From Ignavibacteria bacterium (lineage in GTDB: Bacteria > Bacteroidota > Ignavibacteria > Tepidaquicellales > OLB5): a DNA stretch of 64,000 nucleotides. Every line of letters begins with the position of its first letter. Position 1 is the first letter of the stretch. The translations under genes were made by a program, and so were the position numbers. The notes under the pieces are model-generated. The model was given only the letters and a program-made list of their open reading frames with translations, was not told the origin of the DNA and ran no database searches. Below are positions 14,600-23,774 of the stretch, piece after piece. The stretch covers positions 1 to 64,000 of the forward strand of contig JADZAP010000009.1 in assembly GCA_020852705.1 (NCBI GenBank), read 5' to 3'.

Positions 14600-15547
14600 A
14601 TGGAAGAATTACAAAAAGATATCACTAAAACGCTTTTATATTATGATATATTTTCGCATCCGTTAAGCGGTGATGAGATATTTTCATTTCTGCCTCACAA
14701 CGCGGTAACTAAAAGTGAGGTAAAAGCCATACTTGCTAAAACGGTATCATCAGGCAAGGCACATTTTTCCGAAAAGGATGGTTATTATTTTATAAAACCA
14801 TCAATTGAAAATGTTTACAGAAGAAAAGAAAAAGAGTTCTGCTCAAAAAAAATGTGGAAGCGTGCAGAATATGTTACGCATATAATAAAAAGATTTCCCT
14901 ATGTACGGGCAGTTATGGTTACAGGCAGTCTTTCAAAAAATTCCAGCGATAAAAATAGTGACATTGATTTTATGCTCATTACAAAACCCGGGCGGCTATG
15001 GATTACCCGTACTTTGCTTATGCTGTTTAAAAAATTATTTTTATTTAACAGCTATAAATTTTTCTGTATTAATTATATTATTACAGAAGATAAACTTGAA
15101 ATTTCAGATAAAAATGTTTTTACTGCAACCGAAATAGCAACAATTAAAGCTGCGTATAATTCTGCATTAATGAATAAGTTTATAAAAAATAACAGCTGGG
15201 TAACAGAGTACTTCCCGAACTATAAACTGTGTGACCCGATGATGCATACAAGCGGCTGTAAAGTAAATGAAAAGGTAAGCATTTTACAGGCTATAGCTGA
15301 ATTTATAATACCGGTGAAATTAGCCACTCTGCTTGATAAAAAGCTGATGTATTTTACCCGCAATCACTGGAAGAAACGCTACCCGCACTTAAATGATGAA
15401 GAACGAAACCTTATGTTCCGCTCTACAGAAAATGTATCTAAAACACACCCTGGCAATATGCAGAAAAAAATACTTGAGCTTTATTCCGAAAGACTAAAAC
15501 AATACAATCTGATTTCCTGCGCAGTTTTAATTTTCATGTTTATTTGA
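14600..15547 (+). CDS. Nucleotidyltransferase-domain protein
   Basis: A 315-residue protein. After an N-terminal winged-helix-like region (residues 1-75) comes a Pol beta-type nucleotidyltransferase core, with VTGSLSKNSSDKNSDIDFML: the Gly-Ser pair at 109-110 and the metal-binding D121 and D123. The long helical C-terminal half has no recognisable domain. It lies 47 bp before a B12-radical SAM gene and heads the biosynthetic region. The substrate cannot be read from sequence. No antitoxin partner is next to it, so a toxin role is less likely than group transfer. Confidence 0.78.
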   Translation: MEELQKDITKTLLYYDIFSHPLSGDEIFSFLPHNAVTKSEVKAILAKTVSSGKAHFSEKDGYYFIKPSIENVYRRKEKEFCSKKMWKRAEYVTHIIKRFPYVRAVMVTGSLSKNSSDKNSDIDFMLITKPGRLWITRTLLMLFKKLFLFNSYKFFCINYIITEDKLEISDKNVFTATEIATIKAAYNSALMNKFIKNNSWVTEYFPNYKLCDPMMHTSGCKVNEKVSILQAIAEFIIPVKLATLLDKKLMYFTRNHWKKRYPHLNDEERNLMFRSTENVSKTHPGNMQKKILELYSERLKQYNLISCAVLIFMFI

Positions 15548-15594
15548 TCTTCTTGAAAATTAATTCATACTAAAATTAATAAATACAATAAATT

Positions 15595-17019
15595 TTGGCA
15601 CAAGTCCTTTTTGCAAATACATATTTTTTAAAGCACGATCCCAAGGAATACCGCAGCATGAATCTGTATGCGCCGCTTGGTACGCTTTATGCAGCAGCAT
15701 TTGTAAAACAAAAAGGTTACTCCGCCGCATTGTTTGATACAATGCTTGCTGAGTCAGAAGAAGACCTTAGGGCTTTGCTTAATGAGCATAAACCCGAATT
15801 TATGGTGATTTATGATGATACATTTAATTACCTTACAAAAATGTGTTTAACCAGAATGCGTGAAGCGGCATTCAGAATGAGCGAAATAGCTAAACAGTTT
15901 GGCTGTATTGTAATAGTTTCGGGTTCTGATAGCGTTGATCATCTGGAAAAATACTTCAGTCATAATGTAGATTATGCAATATGCGGAGAAGGTGAGCAGA
16001 CATTGGGAGAGCTTTTGGATTATTTGACGGGAAATCAATCTAATATTAACGGAATAAATGGGCTTGCATATACTGAAAATGGAAAAATAATTAAAACCGC
16101 TCCGCGAAAAGTATTAAGGGATTTGGATTCACTGCCATACCCTGCATGGGAACTTGTTGATCTTGCTGAGTACCGCAGACTTTGGCAAAAGCATCACGGA
16201 TATTTTTCTATGAATCTTGTTACAACCCGCGGGTGTCCCTTCCATTGTAACTGGTGTGCAAAACCCGTATATGGGCAGGTTTATAATTCACACTCACCGG
16301 AGTATGTTGCAGGTATGATAAAGCATGTGAAGGAAAGATATTCGGCAGAGCATATCTGGTTTTGTGATGATATATTCGGGCTTAAGCCCGGTTGGGTTAC
16401 AAAGTTCAGCGAAATTGTAAACAGCAGAGCAGAAAAGATTCCGTTTAAATGCCTTTCAAGGGCAGATTTGTTATTAAAGGAAGATAATATCCGGCATTTG
16501 GCTAAAGCTGGGTGTGATGAGATATGGATTGGCGCTGAGTCAGGTTCCCAGAAGATACTTGATGCAATGGATAAAGGGACAAAGATAGAAGAAATTTATG
16601 AATCTACAATGCTGCTTAAGAAGTACGGGATTAAAACCTGTTTCTTCCTTCAGTTTGGTTATACCGGTGAAACTATAAGAGAAATTAACGATACTTTAAA
16701 TATGGTTAATGAGCTAATGCCGGATGATATAGGTATTTCAGTAAGTTATCCTTTACCCGGTACAAAATTCTACGAAAGGGTAGCTTCACAGATGAAACAA
16801 AAATTTAACTGGGTGCTTAGTGATGATTTTGAAATGATGTTTGATGGCACATATTCAACAGAATTTTATCGGGTACTTCACAAGCGTGTGCATAAGGAGT
16901 ATCGAACAAGACAATTGATTCATGAACCTCTTAAACGGTTCAGGAGCCTGTGGAAACTGCCTGTATATGCAGCGGGGTGGATAACAAGTTCTAGAAAATT
17001 GAGATCAATGTTAAATTAA
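15595..17019 (+). CDS. B12-binding-domain radical SAM protein (paralogue 1)
   Basis: A 474-residue enzyme with an N-terminal cobalamin-binding-like domain (about 1-150) and a radical SAM domain whose 4Fe-4S triad is C214, C218 and C221 in TRGCPFHCNWC. The GAESGSQKILDAMDKG stretch is the typical SAM-binding/activator part. Such enzymes methylate unactivated carbons or carry out cyclisations in lipids, hopanoids and natural products. Translation appears to start at TTG. The protein is clearly related to the radical SAM enzyme at 19398: both begin with the pattern Y-x-L-K-x-D-P-x-E and then P-L-G-x-L-Y. The product is unknown. Confidence 0.92.
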   Translation: MAQVLFANTYFLKHDPKEYRSMNLYAPLGTLYAAAFVKQKGYSAALFDTMLAESEEDLRALLNEHKPEFMVIYDDTFNYLTKMCLTRMREAAFRMSEIAKQFGCIVIVSGSDSVDHLEKYFSHNVDYAICGEGEQTLGELLDYLTGNQSNINGINGLAYTENGKIIKTAPRKVLRDLDSLPYPAWELVDLAEYRRLWQKHHGYFSMNLVTTRGCPFHCNWCAKPVYGQVYNSHSPEYVAGMIKHVKERYSAEHIWFCDDIFGLKPGWVTKFSEIVNSRAEKIPFKCLSRADLLLKEDNIRHLAKAGCDEIWIGAESGSQKILDAMDKGTKIEEIYESTMLLKKYGIKTCFFLQFGYTGETIREINDTLNMVNELMPDDIGISVSYPLPGTKFYERVASQMKQKFNWVLSDDFEMMFDGTYSTEFYRVLHKRVHKEYRTRQLIHEPLKRFRSLWKLPVYAAGWITSSRKLRSMLN

Positions 17020-17052
17020 AGATTAAAATGTAATTTATAATATAGTAATTTT

Positions 17053-17511
17053 TTACTTCCACACAACCTTAAATCTTTCACATACAATGAGCATATCAGG
17101 GCTGAATTCTTTTCCGATAAGCGGCAGTGTACGAGTGAAGTATTTTTCGTGTACCTGCATCCAATAGTTCAGTGAAAGATCACCTTCCCCTTCATTATGG
17201 GCAAGAACAGAATCTGCTTCATTGAATTTTATGATTGATACTTCAAGAGTTTCAATAATACATTTTGGTTCGTTTTTACCATTAACAATTACTGTAAGCA
17301 GCCCGGGTTTTGGGATAGGATTTCCTTCATGCTCCCATTCCCACAAAGAAGAGCATGTTGCGGTTTTTAAACCGCTAAGCACAGGTACCAATAAATCATC
17401 TGCCATTTTTGGTGAGTCGCCAAATTTATCAATCATAAAAATGTTCGCTCGGGAATCATTTTCTTTGCCAATTGAGGTTAAATATTGCATGAAAAATTCT
17501 TCTGCTCTCAT
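17053..17511 (-). CDS. ASCH domain protein
   Basis: A 152-residue ASCH-domain protein (PUA-like fold, probably RNA or nucleotide-derivative binding). GLKTATCSSLWEWE followed by PKPG and the strand VIVNGKNEPKCIIET are the family features, as is EGEGDLSLNYW with its conserved E-G-D-x-S-x-x-x-W. Members of this family have been tied to coactivator, RNA-related and N4-acetylcytidine amidohydrolase roles. It lies 7 bp downstream of a ydeI-like gene in the same direction, and the two are probably cotranscribed. Confidence 0.88.
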   Translation of the reverse strand: MRAEEFFMQYLTSIGKENDSRANIFMIDKFGDSPKMADDLLVPVLSGLKTATCSSLWEWEHEGNPIPKPGLLTVIVNGKNEPKCIIETLEVSIIKFNEADSVLAHNEGEGDLSLNYWMQVHEKYFTRTLPLIGKEFSPDMLIVCERFKVVWK

Positions 17512-17518
17512 TTTTATT

Positions 17519-18148
17519 TTACTTTGCAGTATTAAGATTTAGTTTTCTAATTTTTTCTTTCATCGGAGTTATTGAACCTATTTTTCTGCCCACTTCCGAA
17601 TCTCTGATTAATACATTTAATCTTCGTTTTTTAGTTTCATCCTGTTTTGGAGAAATAACCCACCAAGTTGCTGTTTTTTTGTAACCCGGGGGCATATTGC
17701 TGAAATATTTCCATGCAGTTTTATTTGATTTTAGCTGTTTAAGGAAACCTGCAGGAAATTTAATTTCCTTCTGTTCATTTGAATATAATCCTGTTTTTTT
17801 AATATCTCGGTTTTTATATACATGCAGACCAAACGGATGCATTTTTTTGTTTTTAATAAGCTCCTCAGCTTTTTTGATATTTATTGTACTCCATACACTG
17901 CCTTTACGGCGGGGAGTGTACCGCTGAGAATACTTTTCTTCATCAATACCTCTTGCAATTCCGTCTATCCACCCAAAACACAGCACTTCTTCCAAAGCCT
18001 GCTTATATGTTATATTTTTTTTACCTGAGCTTTTTTTATAATAACCAACCCAAAGCTCCGTTTTTTTTGTATGATTTATTTCAAGCCATTTTCGGAATGA
18101 TTTCTGTGTTTTGAAAAATTTTATTTTTTTTGGTTGTGGTGCTGTCAT
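17519..18148 (-). CDS. YdeI/OmpD-associated family protein
   Basis: A 209-residue protein of the YdeI (DUF1801-like/OmpD-associated) family. The run EVLCFGWIDGIARGIDEEKY and RYTPRRKGSVWSTINIKKAE are diagnostic, and the C-terminal part (PPGYKKTATWWVISPKQDET) matches as well. The molecular role is not settled; some members are linked to resistance to antimicrobial peptides. It shares a short operon with the ASCH gene. Confidence 0.9.
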   Translation of the reverse strand: MTAPQPKKIKFFKTQKSFRKWLEINHTKKTELWVGYYKKSSGKKNITYKQALEEVLCFGWIDGIARGIDEEKYSQRYTPRRKGSVWSTINIKKAEELIKNKKMHPFGLHVYKNRDIKKTGLYSNEQKEIKFPAGFLKQLKSNKTAWKYFSNMPPGYKKTATWWVISPKQDETKKRRLNVLIRDSEVGRKIGSITPMKEKIRKLNLNTAK

Positions 18149-18292
18149 TGAATGTTTTAATTAATTCTGCAAATATACTATTAATTATTTATTTTTTTGT
18201 AAACTGTAATTTAGGAATTGAAACAATTTCAATACATTGAAGATATAATATAAAAAGTTTAATTTACTGTAAATTACTAAAAGGAGTTTTAT

Positions 18293-18769
18293 ATGAAATA
18301 CAAAGTTATCGCAGCTATTTTTATTTTAACAGTATTTTTATCTCAAGGCAAATCATACTCTCAATCTGCAACAACTATGCAGGATATACTTGAAACTGTA
18401 TCTGCAAAAGTTATTGAACTTGAGGATCAGCGTAATCAGGAAATTGTTAATATGACATTTGACCTGCTTGTTAACACAGGAAAGAAAACTCTATGGAGAT
18501 ATCTTGATCCTTCATTTGATTACGATGTAATGGTTCTTGGCGATAGACGAATTGAAAACCTGAAAATAACTGTTTATAAAAAAAATAATACAACAGGCGA
18601 GTGGGGTTTTGTTGATGAATATACTGATAAAAACCCAGTGCTTAGACTTGATCCACAGGATTTAGAACAGTATGAATTTACCGTAACCGCAGATAAGTTC
18701 AAAGCAGGGAACTCTACCGGTCATTTTGCTCTGCTGCTATATCACCAAAATCCGGAAAGAGGTAAATAA
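18293..18769 (+). CDS. Small secreted protein of unknown function
   Basis: A 158-residue protein with a Sec signal peptide (hydrophobic run at 5-17, cleavage near SYSQ). The mature part has a short helix with acidic residues and then strands with WRYLDPSFDYDVMVLGDRRI; it may form a small beta sandwich that binds ligand. An unusually good ribosome binding site, AAGGAG at 18281-18286, stands 6 nt before the ATG and supports the start. It is convergent with the small lipoprotein gene downstream, 5 bp away. I do not recognise the family. Confidence 0.7.
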   Translation: MKYKVIAAIFILTVFLSQGKSYSQSATTMQDILETVSAKVIELEDQRNQEIVNMTFDLLVNTGKKTLWRYLDPSFDYDVMVLGDRRIENLKITVYKKNNTTGEWGFVDEYTDKNPVLRLDPQDLEQYEFTVTADKFKAGNSTGHFALLLYHQNPERGK

Positions 18770-18774
18770 TAAAT

Positions 18775-19221
18775 TTATTGCTTAATAATCCTAACACTGT
18801 AAAATCTTACAAATTTAGGATTTGATGGGATGTAGTTATTAAGTAATACCGAAAAATTAAAAAAAGTACTTCCCGGTGCGCTGTTCATTGTAATTGAATA
18901 CGAGTCATAAAAAGGAGTAAAAATATCCCGGGTTAACGGAACAAATGGAGTTGCATTTGTAAAAAACTCAATTTTGCCGTATGCGTTTGGAGTATCTGCA
19001 TTAGATTGAATGTAAAAACTAACCTTTATACTGCCGTTTACACTAGTTGAAAATGCAACTGTGTCTCGGGCTGTTCCGGTAGAGTTAAGCCAAACACCAA
19101 TTGAATCAGCAGAAAATAATACAGAATCTCCGGGAGGGGGAACTGGATTATTAATATTATCATCACTGCATGAAAAAAGGAAGCCCGCGAAGACAATCAC
19201 GATAACCGTTAGAAATTTCAT
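18775..19221 (-). CDS. Small outer-membrane-type lipoprotein
   Basis: A 148-residue predicted lipoprotein: short signal peptide with the lipobox FLFSC (Cys at 18), followed by the acidic SDDN and a proline-rich linker. An Asp/Asn-rich start after Cys suits surface lipoproteins of this phylum. The rest is a single beta-rich domain, possibly a sandwich. No family is recognised. It is convergent with 18293-18769 with only 5 bp between stop codons, so the two transcripts probably overlap. Confidence 0.65.
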   Translation of the reverse strand: MKFLTVIVIVFAGFLFSCSDDNINNPVPPPGDSVLFSADSIGVWLNSTGTARDTVAFSTSVNGSIKVSFYIQSNADTPNAYGKIEFFTNATPFVPLTRDIFTPFYDSYSITMNSAPGSTFFNFSVLLNNYIPSNPKFVRFYSVRIIKQ

Positions 19222-19397
19222 AAGTATATTATATTCTGTTATATTACAAATATAAAAAAATTTATTTTAAAATAATTGCAATAAAAAAAATTACCGGATT
19301 ATAATTAGTTAAAATTATTTCAGAATTATTAATAAATTTTTAATGCATTTTGCCTTACCTTAAATGATTGCTATATTGCTTTAATTTATACATATTT

Positions 19398-20780
19398 TTG
19401 AAAATTTTCCTCACACATGCTTATTACTTGAAAAGTGATCCCAATGAATTGCGGATTATGAAGCCTTATGTCCCTTTAGGAATACTTTATATTTCAGCAT
19501 ATTTAAAACAGCATGGATTTAATGTTTCAGTATATGATACAACATTTAAAAGTTTTTCAGAACAAAAATCAGCTCTCCTGGCTGAAAAGCCTGTAATAAT
19601 TGCGATATACAGCAATTTAATGACCAAACTTAATGTATTGCCCTTAATTGAATGGATAAAAAGTTCAGCCGAATTAAAAAACAGCAGAATTGTTTTAGGC
19701 GGTCCTGAGCCGCCTCACCACTTTACAGAATTTTTAAATTTTGGCGCCGATATTATTGTTGAAGGCGAAGGCGAAGAAACAATGAGGAAGCTTTGCTGTG
19801 AACTTTTAAAGGAAAATCCCGAAATTGAAAAAGTTAACGGTATATTTTATAAAAAAAATAATGAAATATTTAAAAATCCACCGTGTCAAAAAATTAAAGA
19901 TATAGATACATTACCATTTCCGGATAGAAGTTCAATTGATCTATCTTTATATATGAATGCATGGAAGAATGCACACGGTTACAGTTCTTTAAACATTAGT
20001 ACAATGCGGGGATGCCCTTATACTTGCAAATGGTGCTCTCACAGCGTATATGGAGTAAGTTACAGAAGAAGATCCCCTGAAAAAACAGCAGACGAGATTG
20101 AATTTATTATCAGGAATTATAGCCCCGATACAATTTGGTTTGTGGATGATGTTTTTACTGTTTCGCATAAATGGCTGGGTAAACTTCTTGATGAGTTTAG
20201 AAAAAGAAATTTATCAATCAAGTTTGAGTGTATTTCGCGAAGCGACAGACTTAATGAAGAAGTGATTAAAATACTTAAAGAACTTGGGTGTATAAGGTTA
20301 TGGATAGGGGCAGAGTCAGGCTCTCAAACGGTTCTCGATCTGATGGAAAGGCGTGTAAATGCTGCAGATACCCGCGAAAAAATAATATTAACCCGAAAAT
20401 ACGGAATTGAAGCAGGAACATTTATAATGCTAGGTTACCCCGGGGAAAAAAAAGAAGATATTTTTGAAACTACCCGCCACTTAATTGATTCCAATCCTGA
20501 TATTTTTTTAACTACTGTTGCATATCCAATAAAAGGAACACCATTTTACAATGAAGTGGAAACAAATCTTATTACAGATAAAAAATGGAGCGAGAGAACA
20601 GACCGTGACCTTGATTTTAAAGGCAGATACTCAAAAAGATTTTATAAGCATGCAAACCGTTATTTAGTAAATGAAGTGAACCTGCATAAGATGAAAAATA
20701 GTAATGCGGGAGCAGCAGAAATAAGCAAAACATTCCTGAAAGCAAAGTTATCAAAATTAATGATGAGACTCATCTCATGA
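19398..20780 (+). CDS. B12-binding-domain radical SAM protein (paralogue 2)
   Basis: A 460-residue cobalamin-dependent radical SAM enzyme with the cluster motif RGCPYTCKWC and the follow-up GAESGSQTVLDLMERR. The start is set at TTG 19398 by alignment with the paralogue at 15595 (KIFLTHAYYLKSDPNELR against the equivalent N terminus); the frame extends 30 nt further to another TTG. It overlaps the following methyltransferase gene by 4 nt, and that one overlaps a glycosyltransferase by 4 nt, so the three form one translationally coupled operon. The substrate is unknown; a lipid or glycolipid is plausible. Confidence 0.9.
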   Translation: MKIFLTHAYYLKSDPNELRIMKPYVPLGILYISAYLKQHGFNVSVYDTTFKSFSEQKSALLAEKPVIIAIYSNLMTKLNVLPLIEWIKSSAELKNSRIVLGGPEPPHHFTEFLNFGADIIVEGEGEETMRKLCCELLKENPEIEKVNGIFYKKNNEIFKNPPCQKIKDIDTLPFPDRSSIDLSLYMNAWKNAHGYSSLNISTMRGCPYTCKWCSHSVYGVSYRRRSPEKTADEIEFIIRNYSPDTIWFVDDVFTVSHKWLGKLLDEFRKRNLSIKFECISRSDRLNEEVIKILKELGCIRLWIGAESGSQTVLDLMERRVNAADTREKIILTRKYGIEAGTFIMLGYPGEKKEDIFETTRHLIDSNPDIFLTTVAYPIKGTPFYNEVETNLITDKKWSERTDRDLDFKGRYSKRFYKHANRYLVNEVNLHKMKNSNAGAAEISKTFLKAKLSKLMMRLIS

Positions 20781-21568
20781 CCACCGCTGATACCAAATCG
20801 GCATTCAATTCAATTGCAACTGATTATGACAGGCGGGATAACCAAAACCATATACTTCAATGGATGCGCAGCGTTGTACACAAAGTTTATTTAAAACATT
20901 TGCCTAAGGGCGCGAAAATTCTTGAACTTAACGCTGGGACAGGAGTAGATGCAGTATTTTTAGCCGATAAAGGATTCAGTGTTTTTGCTACAGATATTTC
21001 AGATAAAATGATAGATTTAATAAAGACAAAAAGTAAAAGTGAAATTACAAAAATAGAAGCAAAGACATTATCTTTTGATGAAATTTCACAATTAAATGAA
21101 ATTAATTTTGATGCTGTCATTTCTAATTTCGGCGGACTTAACTGTATCAATGATTTTGGCAAACTTTCAGGTGATATTGCAGTAAAGCTTAAACATGAGG
21201 GATTATTTATTGCTGTAGTTATGAACAAAATATGCCCATGGGAAATATTTTATTTTTCCATTAGATTTAAATTTTCAGAAGCTCTCAGGAGGTTTAGAAA
21301 AAACGGAATAATGGCTATTCTGAACAGCGAGAAGGTATTAACATATTATTTTACACCTTACAAATTTGCTGCTGCTTTTAGCAGTAATTTTACTATAGTA
21401 AAATTATATACTTTAGGGCTATACACTCCGCCTCCATATCTGATTGGAATCTATAACAAATTTAAGATGCTTGTTAAATTGTGGATGAAAATTGACAAAC
21501 TTATATTTTCTTTGCCAGTATTAAATCGTTTTGGTGATCATTTTATAATTGTTATGAAGAAAAAATGA
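20777..21568 (+). CDS. Class I SAM-dependent methyltransferase
   Basis: A 263-residue methyltransferase. Motif I is ILELNAGTGVDAVFLA (about 49-64), motif II is FATDIS, and the post-motif region around FDAVISNFGGLNCI fits the Methyltransf_11/25 group. A C-terminal region around residues 170-230 with several aromatic residues may bind the substrate or membrane. It is joined by 4-nt overlaps to the radical SAM gene before it and to the glycosyltransferase after it, which points to modification of the same product. Confidence 0.9.
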   Translation: MTTADTKSAFNSIATDYDRRDNQNHILQWMRSVVHKVYLKHLPKGAKILELNAGTGVDAVFLADKGFSVFATDISDKMIDLIKTKSKSEITKIEAKTLSFDEISQLNEINFDAVISNFGGLNCINDFGKLSGDIAVKLKHEGLFIAVVMNKICPWEIFYFSIRFKFSEALRRFRKNGIMAILNSEKVLTYYFTPYKFAAAFSSNFTIVKLYTLGLYTPPPYLIGIYNKFKMLVKLWMKIDKLIFSLPVLNRFGDHFIIVMKKK

Positions 21569-22704
21569 TACCAGCCGCAAAAATTAATGTTGCATGGGTT
21601 ACCAGCGGATTTTACTTTGATGAAAATGATATGCAGGGAGCACCTGCCATATTTGATCTAGCAAATGAAATTTCTAAAGACCCGGAGATTGAACTTACTG
21701 TATTTGCACTCTACTATCCAAAATTTAAAAAAGAATATAATCTGAAAAATATAAAGGTATATACATTTTTTGACAGTCATAATGCAAAATTATCAAGTTT
21801 CAAAAAACTAAAGATATGGCGTTTGTTCAGGCGGAAATTTACCGAAATTCATAACATTAATAAATTTGATCTGATACATTCATTTTGGGCAGGTGAACCG
21901 GGCTATAATGCTGCAATTATGAGTAAAAAACTGAATATCCCGCTAATTGCAAATATTTGCGGCGGTGAGTTAGCTGCAATTCCTCAAATTAATTACGGCT
22001 CGCAGCTGAGAGCAACTCAAAAATATTTCATTAACAGAACTTTTGAACAGGCAGAAAAGATAGTGTGCGGGAGTGATTTTATTTTAAAAATAGCAGCTGA
22101 TATTTACTCTGTAAAAATTTTGGATAAATTTGTGAAAATTCCATTTGGTATTAAAACAGAAAAATTTAGTCCCCAAAAAAAATCAAATATCATTAATAAT
22201 GAACCTGTATTAATAAACATAGCACATATTATACCCGTAAAAGCCCATAATGATCTATTAGAAGCTACATTAAGAGTAAAAAAAATTTATCCAAAGGTAA
22301 AATTAAAAATATACGGCAGTGATAATAATAATTTTGCTGATAAATTATCACGAATTCCCGATTTGAATGAAAATGTTGAAATTTATGGATTTACAGAGCA
22401 TGACAAACTTCCGGATATTCTAAAGAACGGAGATATTTTTGTATTAAGTTCATTATATGAATCCCAAAATGTAGCAATTCTTGAAGCTGCATTTTCAGCC
22501 TTACCAGTGGTTTCAACAGATGTTGGTATAGCACGCGAAATAACCCCATATATTTCAGCACCCGGCGATATAAACGCTTTGACTGAGAATATTTTAAAAG
22601 CTATCAAAGAGTACAAAACAGAATATAAAGATTTAACTCAAAAGTTTTCACTTCAATCAACTACCGGAAAATATAAAGTGTCGTATCAAAATATTAAGCG
22701 GTAA
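21565..22704 (+). CDS. Glycosyltransferase family 4 protein
   Basis: A 379-residue GT-B glycosyltransferase. The C-terminal domain carries the GT4 signature, an E-x7-E pair in YESQNVAILEAAFSALPVVS, preceded by VEIYGFTEHDKLPDILKNGD. The N-terminal domain has HSFWAGEPGYNAAIMSKKL and a conserved GGE/GSD pair. It would transfer a sugar from a nucleotide donor to a lipid or small-molecule acceptor in the cytoplasm. It ends the three-gene coupled operon; its 3' end faces the GT9 gene with a 12-bp gap. Confidence 0.9.
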   Translation: MIPAAKINVAWVTSGFYFDENDMQGAPAIFDLANEISKDPEIELTVFALYYPKFKKEYNLKNIKVYTFFDSHNAKLSSFKKLKIWRLFRRKFTEIHNINKFDLIHSFWAGEPGYNAAIMSKKLNIPLIANICGGELAAIPQINYGSQLRATQKYFINRTFEQAEKIVCGSDFILKIAADIYSVKILDKFVKIPFGIKTEKFSPQKKSNIINNEPVLINIAHIIPVKAHNDLLEATLRVKKIYPKVKLKIYGSDNNNFADKLSRIPDLNENVEIYGFTEHDKLPDILKNGDIFVLSSLYESQNVAILEAAFSALPVVSTDVGIAREITPYISAPGDINALTENILKAIKEYKTEYKDLTQKFSLQSTTGKYKVSYQNIKR

Positions 22705-22716
22705 AATTAAATATTA

Positions 22717-23724
22717 TTAAAGAAGAGATAATAATTTTTCTAAAACAAACTCCGGTGTAAATCTATTAAGGCATCTTATATCACCATATTTACAATCAGG
22801 TTTCATGCAATTACCGCACTCCAAGTCAGATGAATTAAAGCAAAGAGTGTGATTGCCGGGCTGGCAGGTCCAGTCACTGCGGGTAGCCCCAAGTAATAGG
22901 ATACCCGGTTTGCCAAGCGCCCATGTAATATGGAACAAGCCCGAATCATCGCTTACAGCACCGCTGATGCAAGAAATAACTCCTGTAATTTCATATAATG
23001 AAGTTTTGCCAACAAGATTGATTAAATTTTTATTGAATCTGCGGGAATATTCATTTGCCTTTTCCTTTATATCATTTGTTCCTGCCAGAAGTATAATAAA
23101 ACCTTCATCAATCAATTTTTGTGCAAGTGCAAAATAATTTTCGTCACCCCATCTCCGTGTTTCATATAAACCTGCCGGATTAATAAGTATTATTTTTCTA
23201 ATTCCATCCCAGCCGTTTTTCTTTAAAATAGTTTCACCTTTATGCAATGTATCAAAAGATAGTTGAGGTTTGCATAAATTTAAAACCTCTTTAAAACCTG
23301 CCCGGTCAAATGTTTCTAAAACACGGATTGAATGAGGCTTCGGAGCATAATTATCAAATTCACTAAAGTCCTTAACACCTGTAATTTTCCTAACTAAGCG
23401 GCTGTATCTGTTGTTTTGAAGATCTATTATTTTATCATATTTCATTCTTCTTAAAACAGCACTAATTTTAAATATAGATTTATATCTGGATAATTTACCG
23501 GAATATCCTCTATAACTTGTGTGTTTATAATCAAAATTTCCCTCCGGGAAATATATATTATTAAAAATATTAAAAGCATCTGCCAGAGTTGAATAATTTT
23601 TTAATGTAAGCAGATCAATTTCAGCATCAGGGTAGTTTTTTTTGAATGATATACACGCAGGAAAAGATAATGCTGTATCTCCGGCAGCATGCAGCCTTAT
23701 AACCAGTATTTTCAAGACTTTCAT
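22717..23724 (-). CDS. Glycosyltransferase family 9 (heptosyltransferase-like)
   Basis: A 335-residue GT9 protein. The N-terminal RLHAAGDTALSFPA and the C-terminal VSDDSGLFHITWALGKPGI are the ADP-heptose:LPS heptosyltransferase signatures, and the Cys-containing stretch ECGNCMKPDCKYGD is common in this family near the C terminus. It probably adds a heptose or related sugar to the LPS core or to a glycolipid. The ABC exporter gene follows upstream on the same strand, 50 bp away. Confidence 0.9.
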   Translation of the reverse strand: MKVLKILVIRLHAAGDTALSFPACISFKKNYPDAEIDLLTLKNYSTLADAFNIFNNIYFPEGNFDYKHTSYRGYSGKLSRYKSIFKISAVLRRMKYDKIIDLQNNRYSRLVRKITGVKDFSEFDNYAPKPHSIRVLETFDRAGFKEVLNLCKPQLSFDTLHKGETILKKNGWDGIRKIILINPAGLYETRRWGDENYFALAQKLIDEGFIILLAGTNDIKEKANEYSRRFNKNLINLVGKTSLYEITGVISCISGAVSDDSGLFHITWALGKPGILLLGATRSDWTCQPGNHTLCFNSSDLECGNCMKPDCKYGDIRCLNRFTPEFVLEKLLSLL

Positions 23725-23774
23725 CTTACAATTTTTTCTGATGTAGAAAAATTAATTCTACCAATGTTATTTGG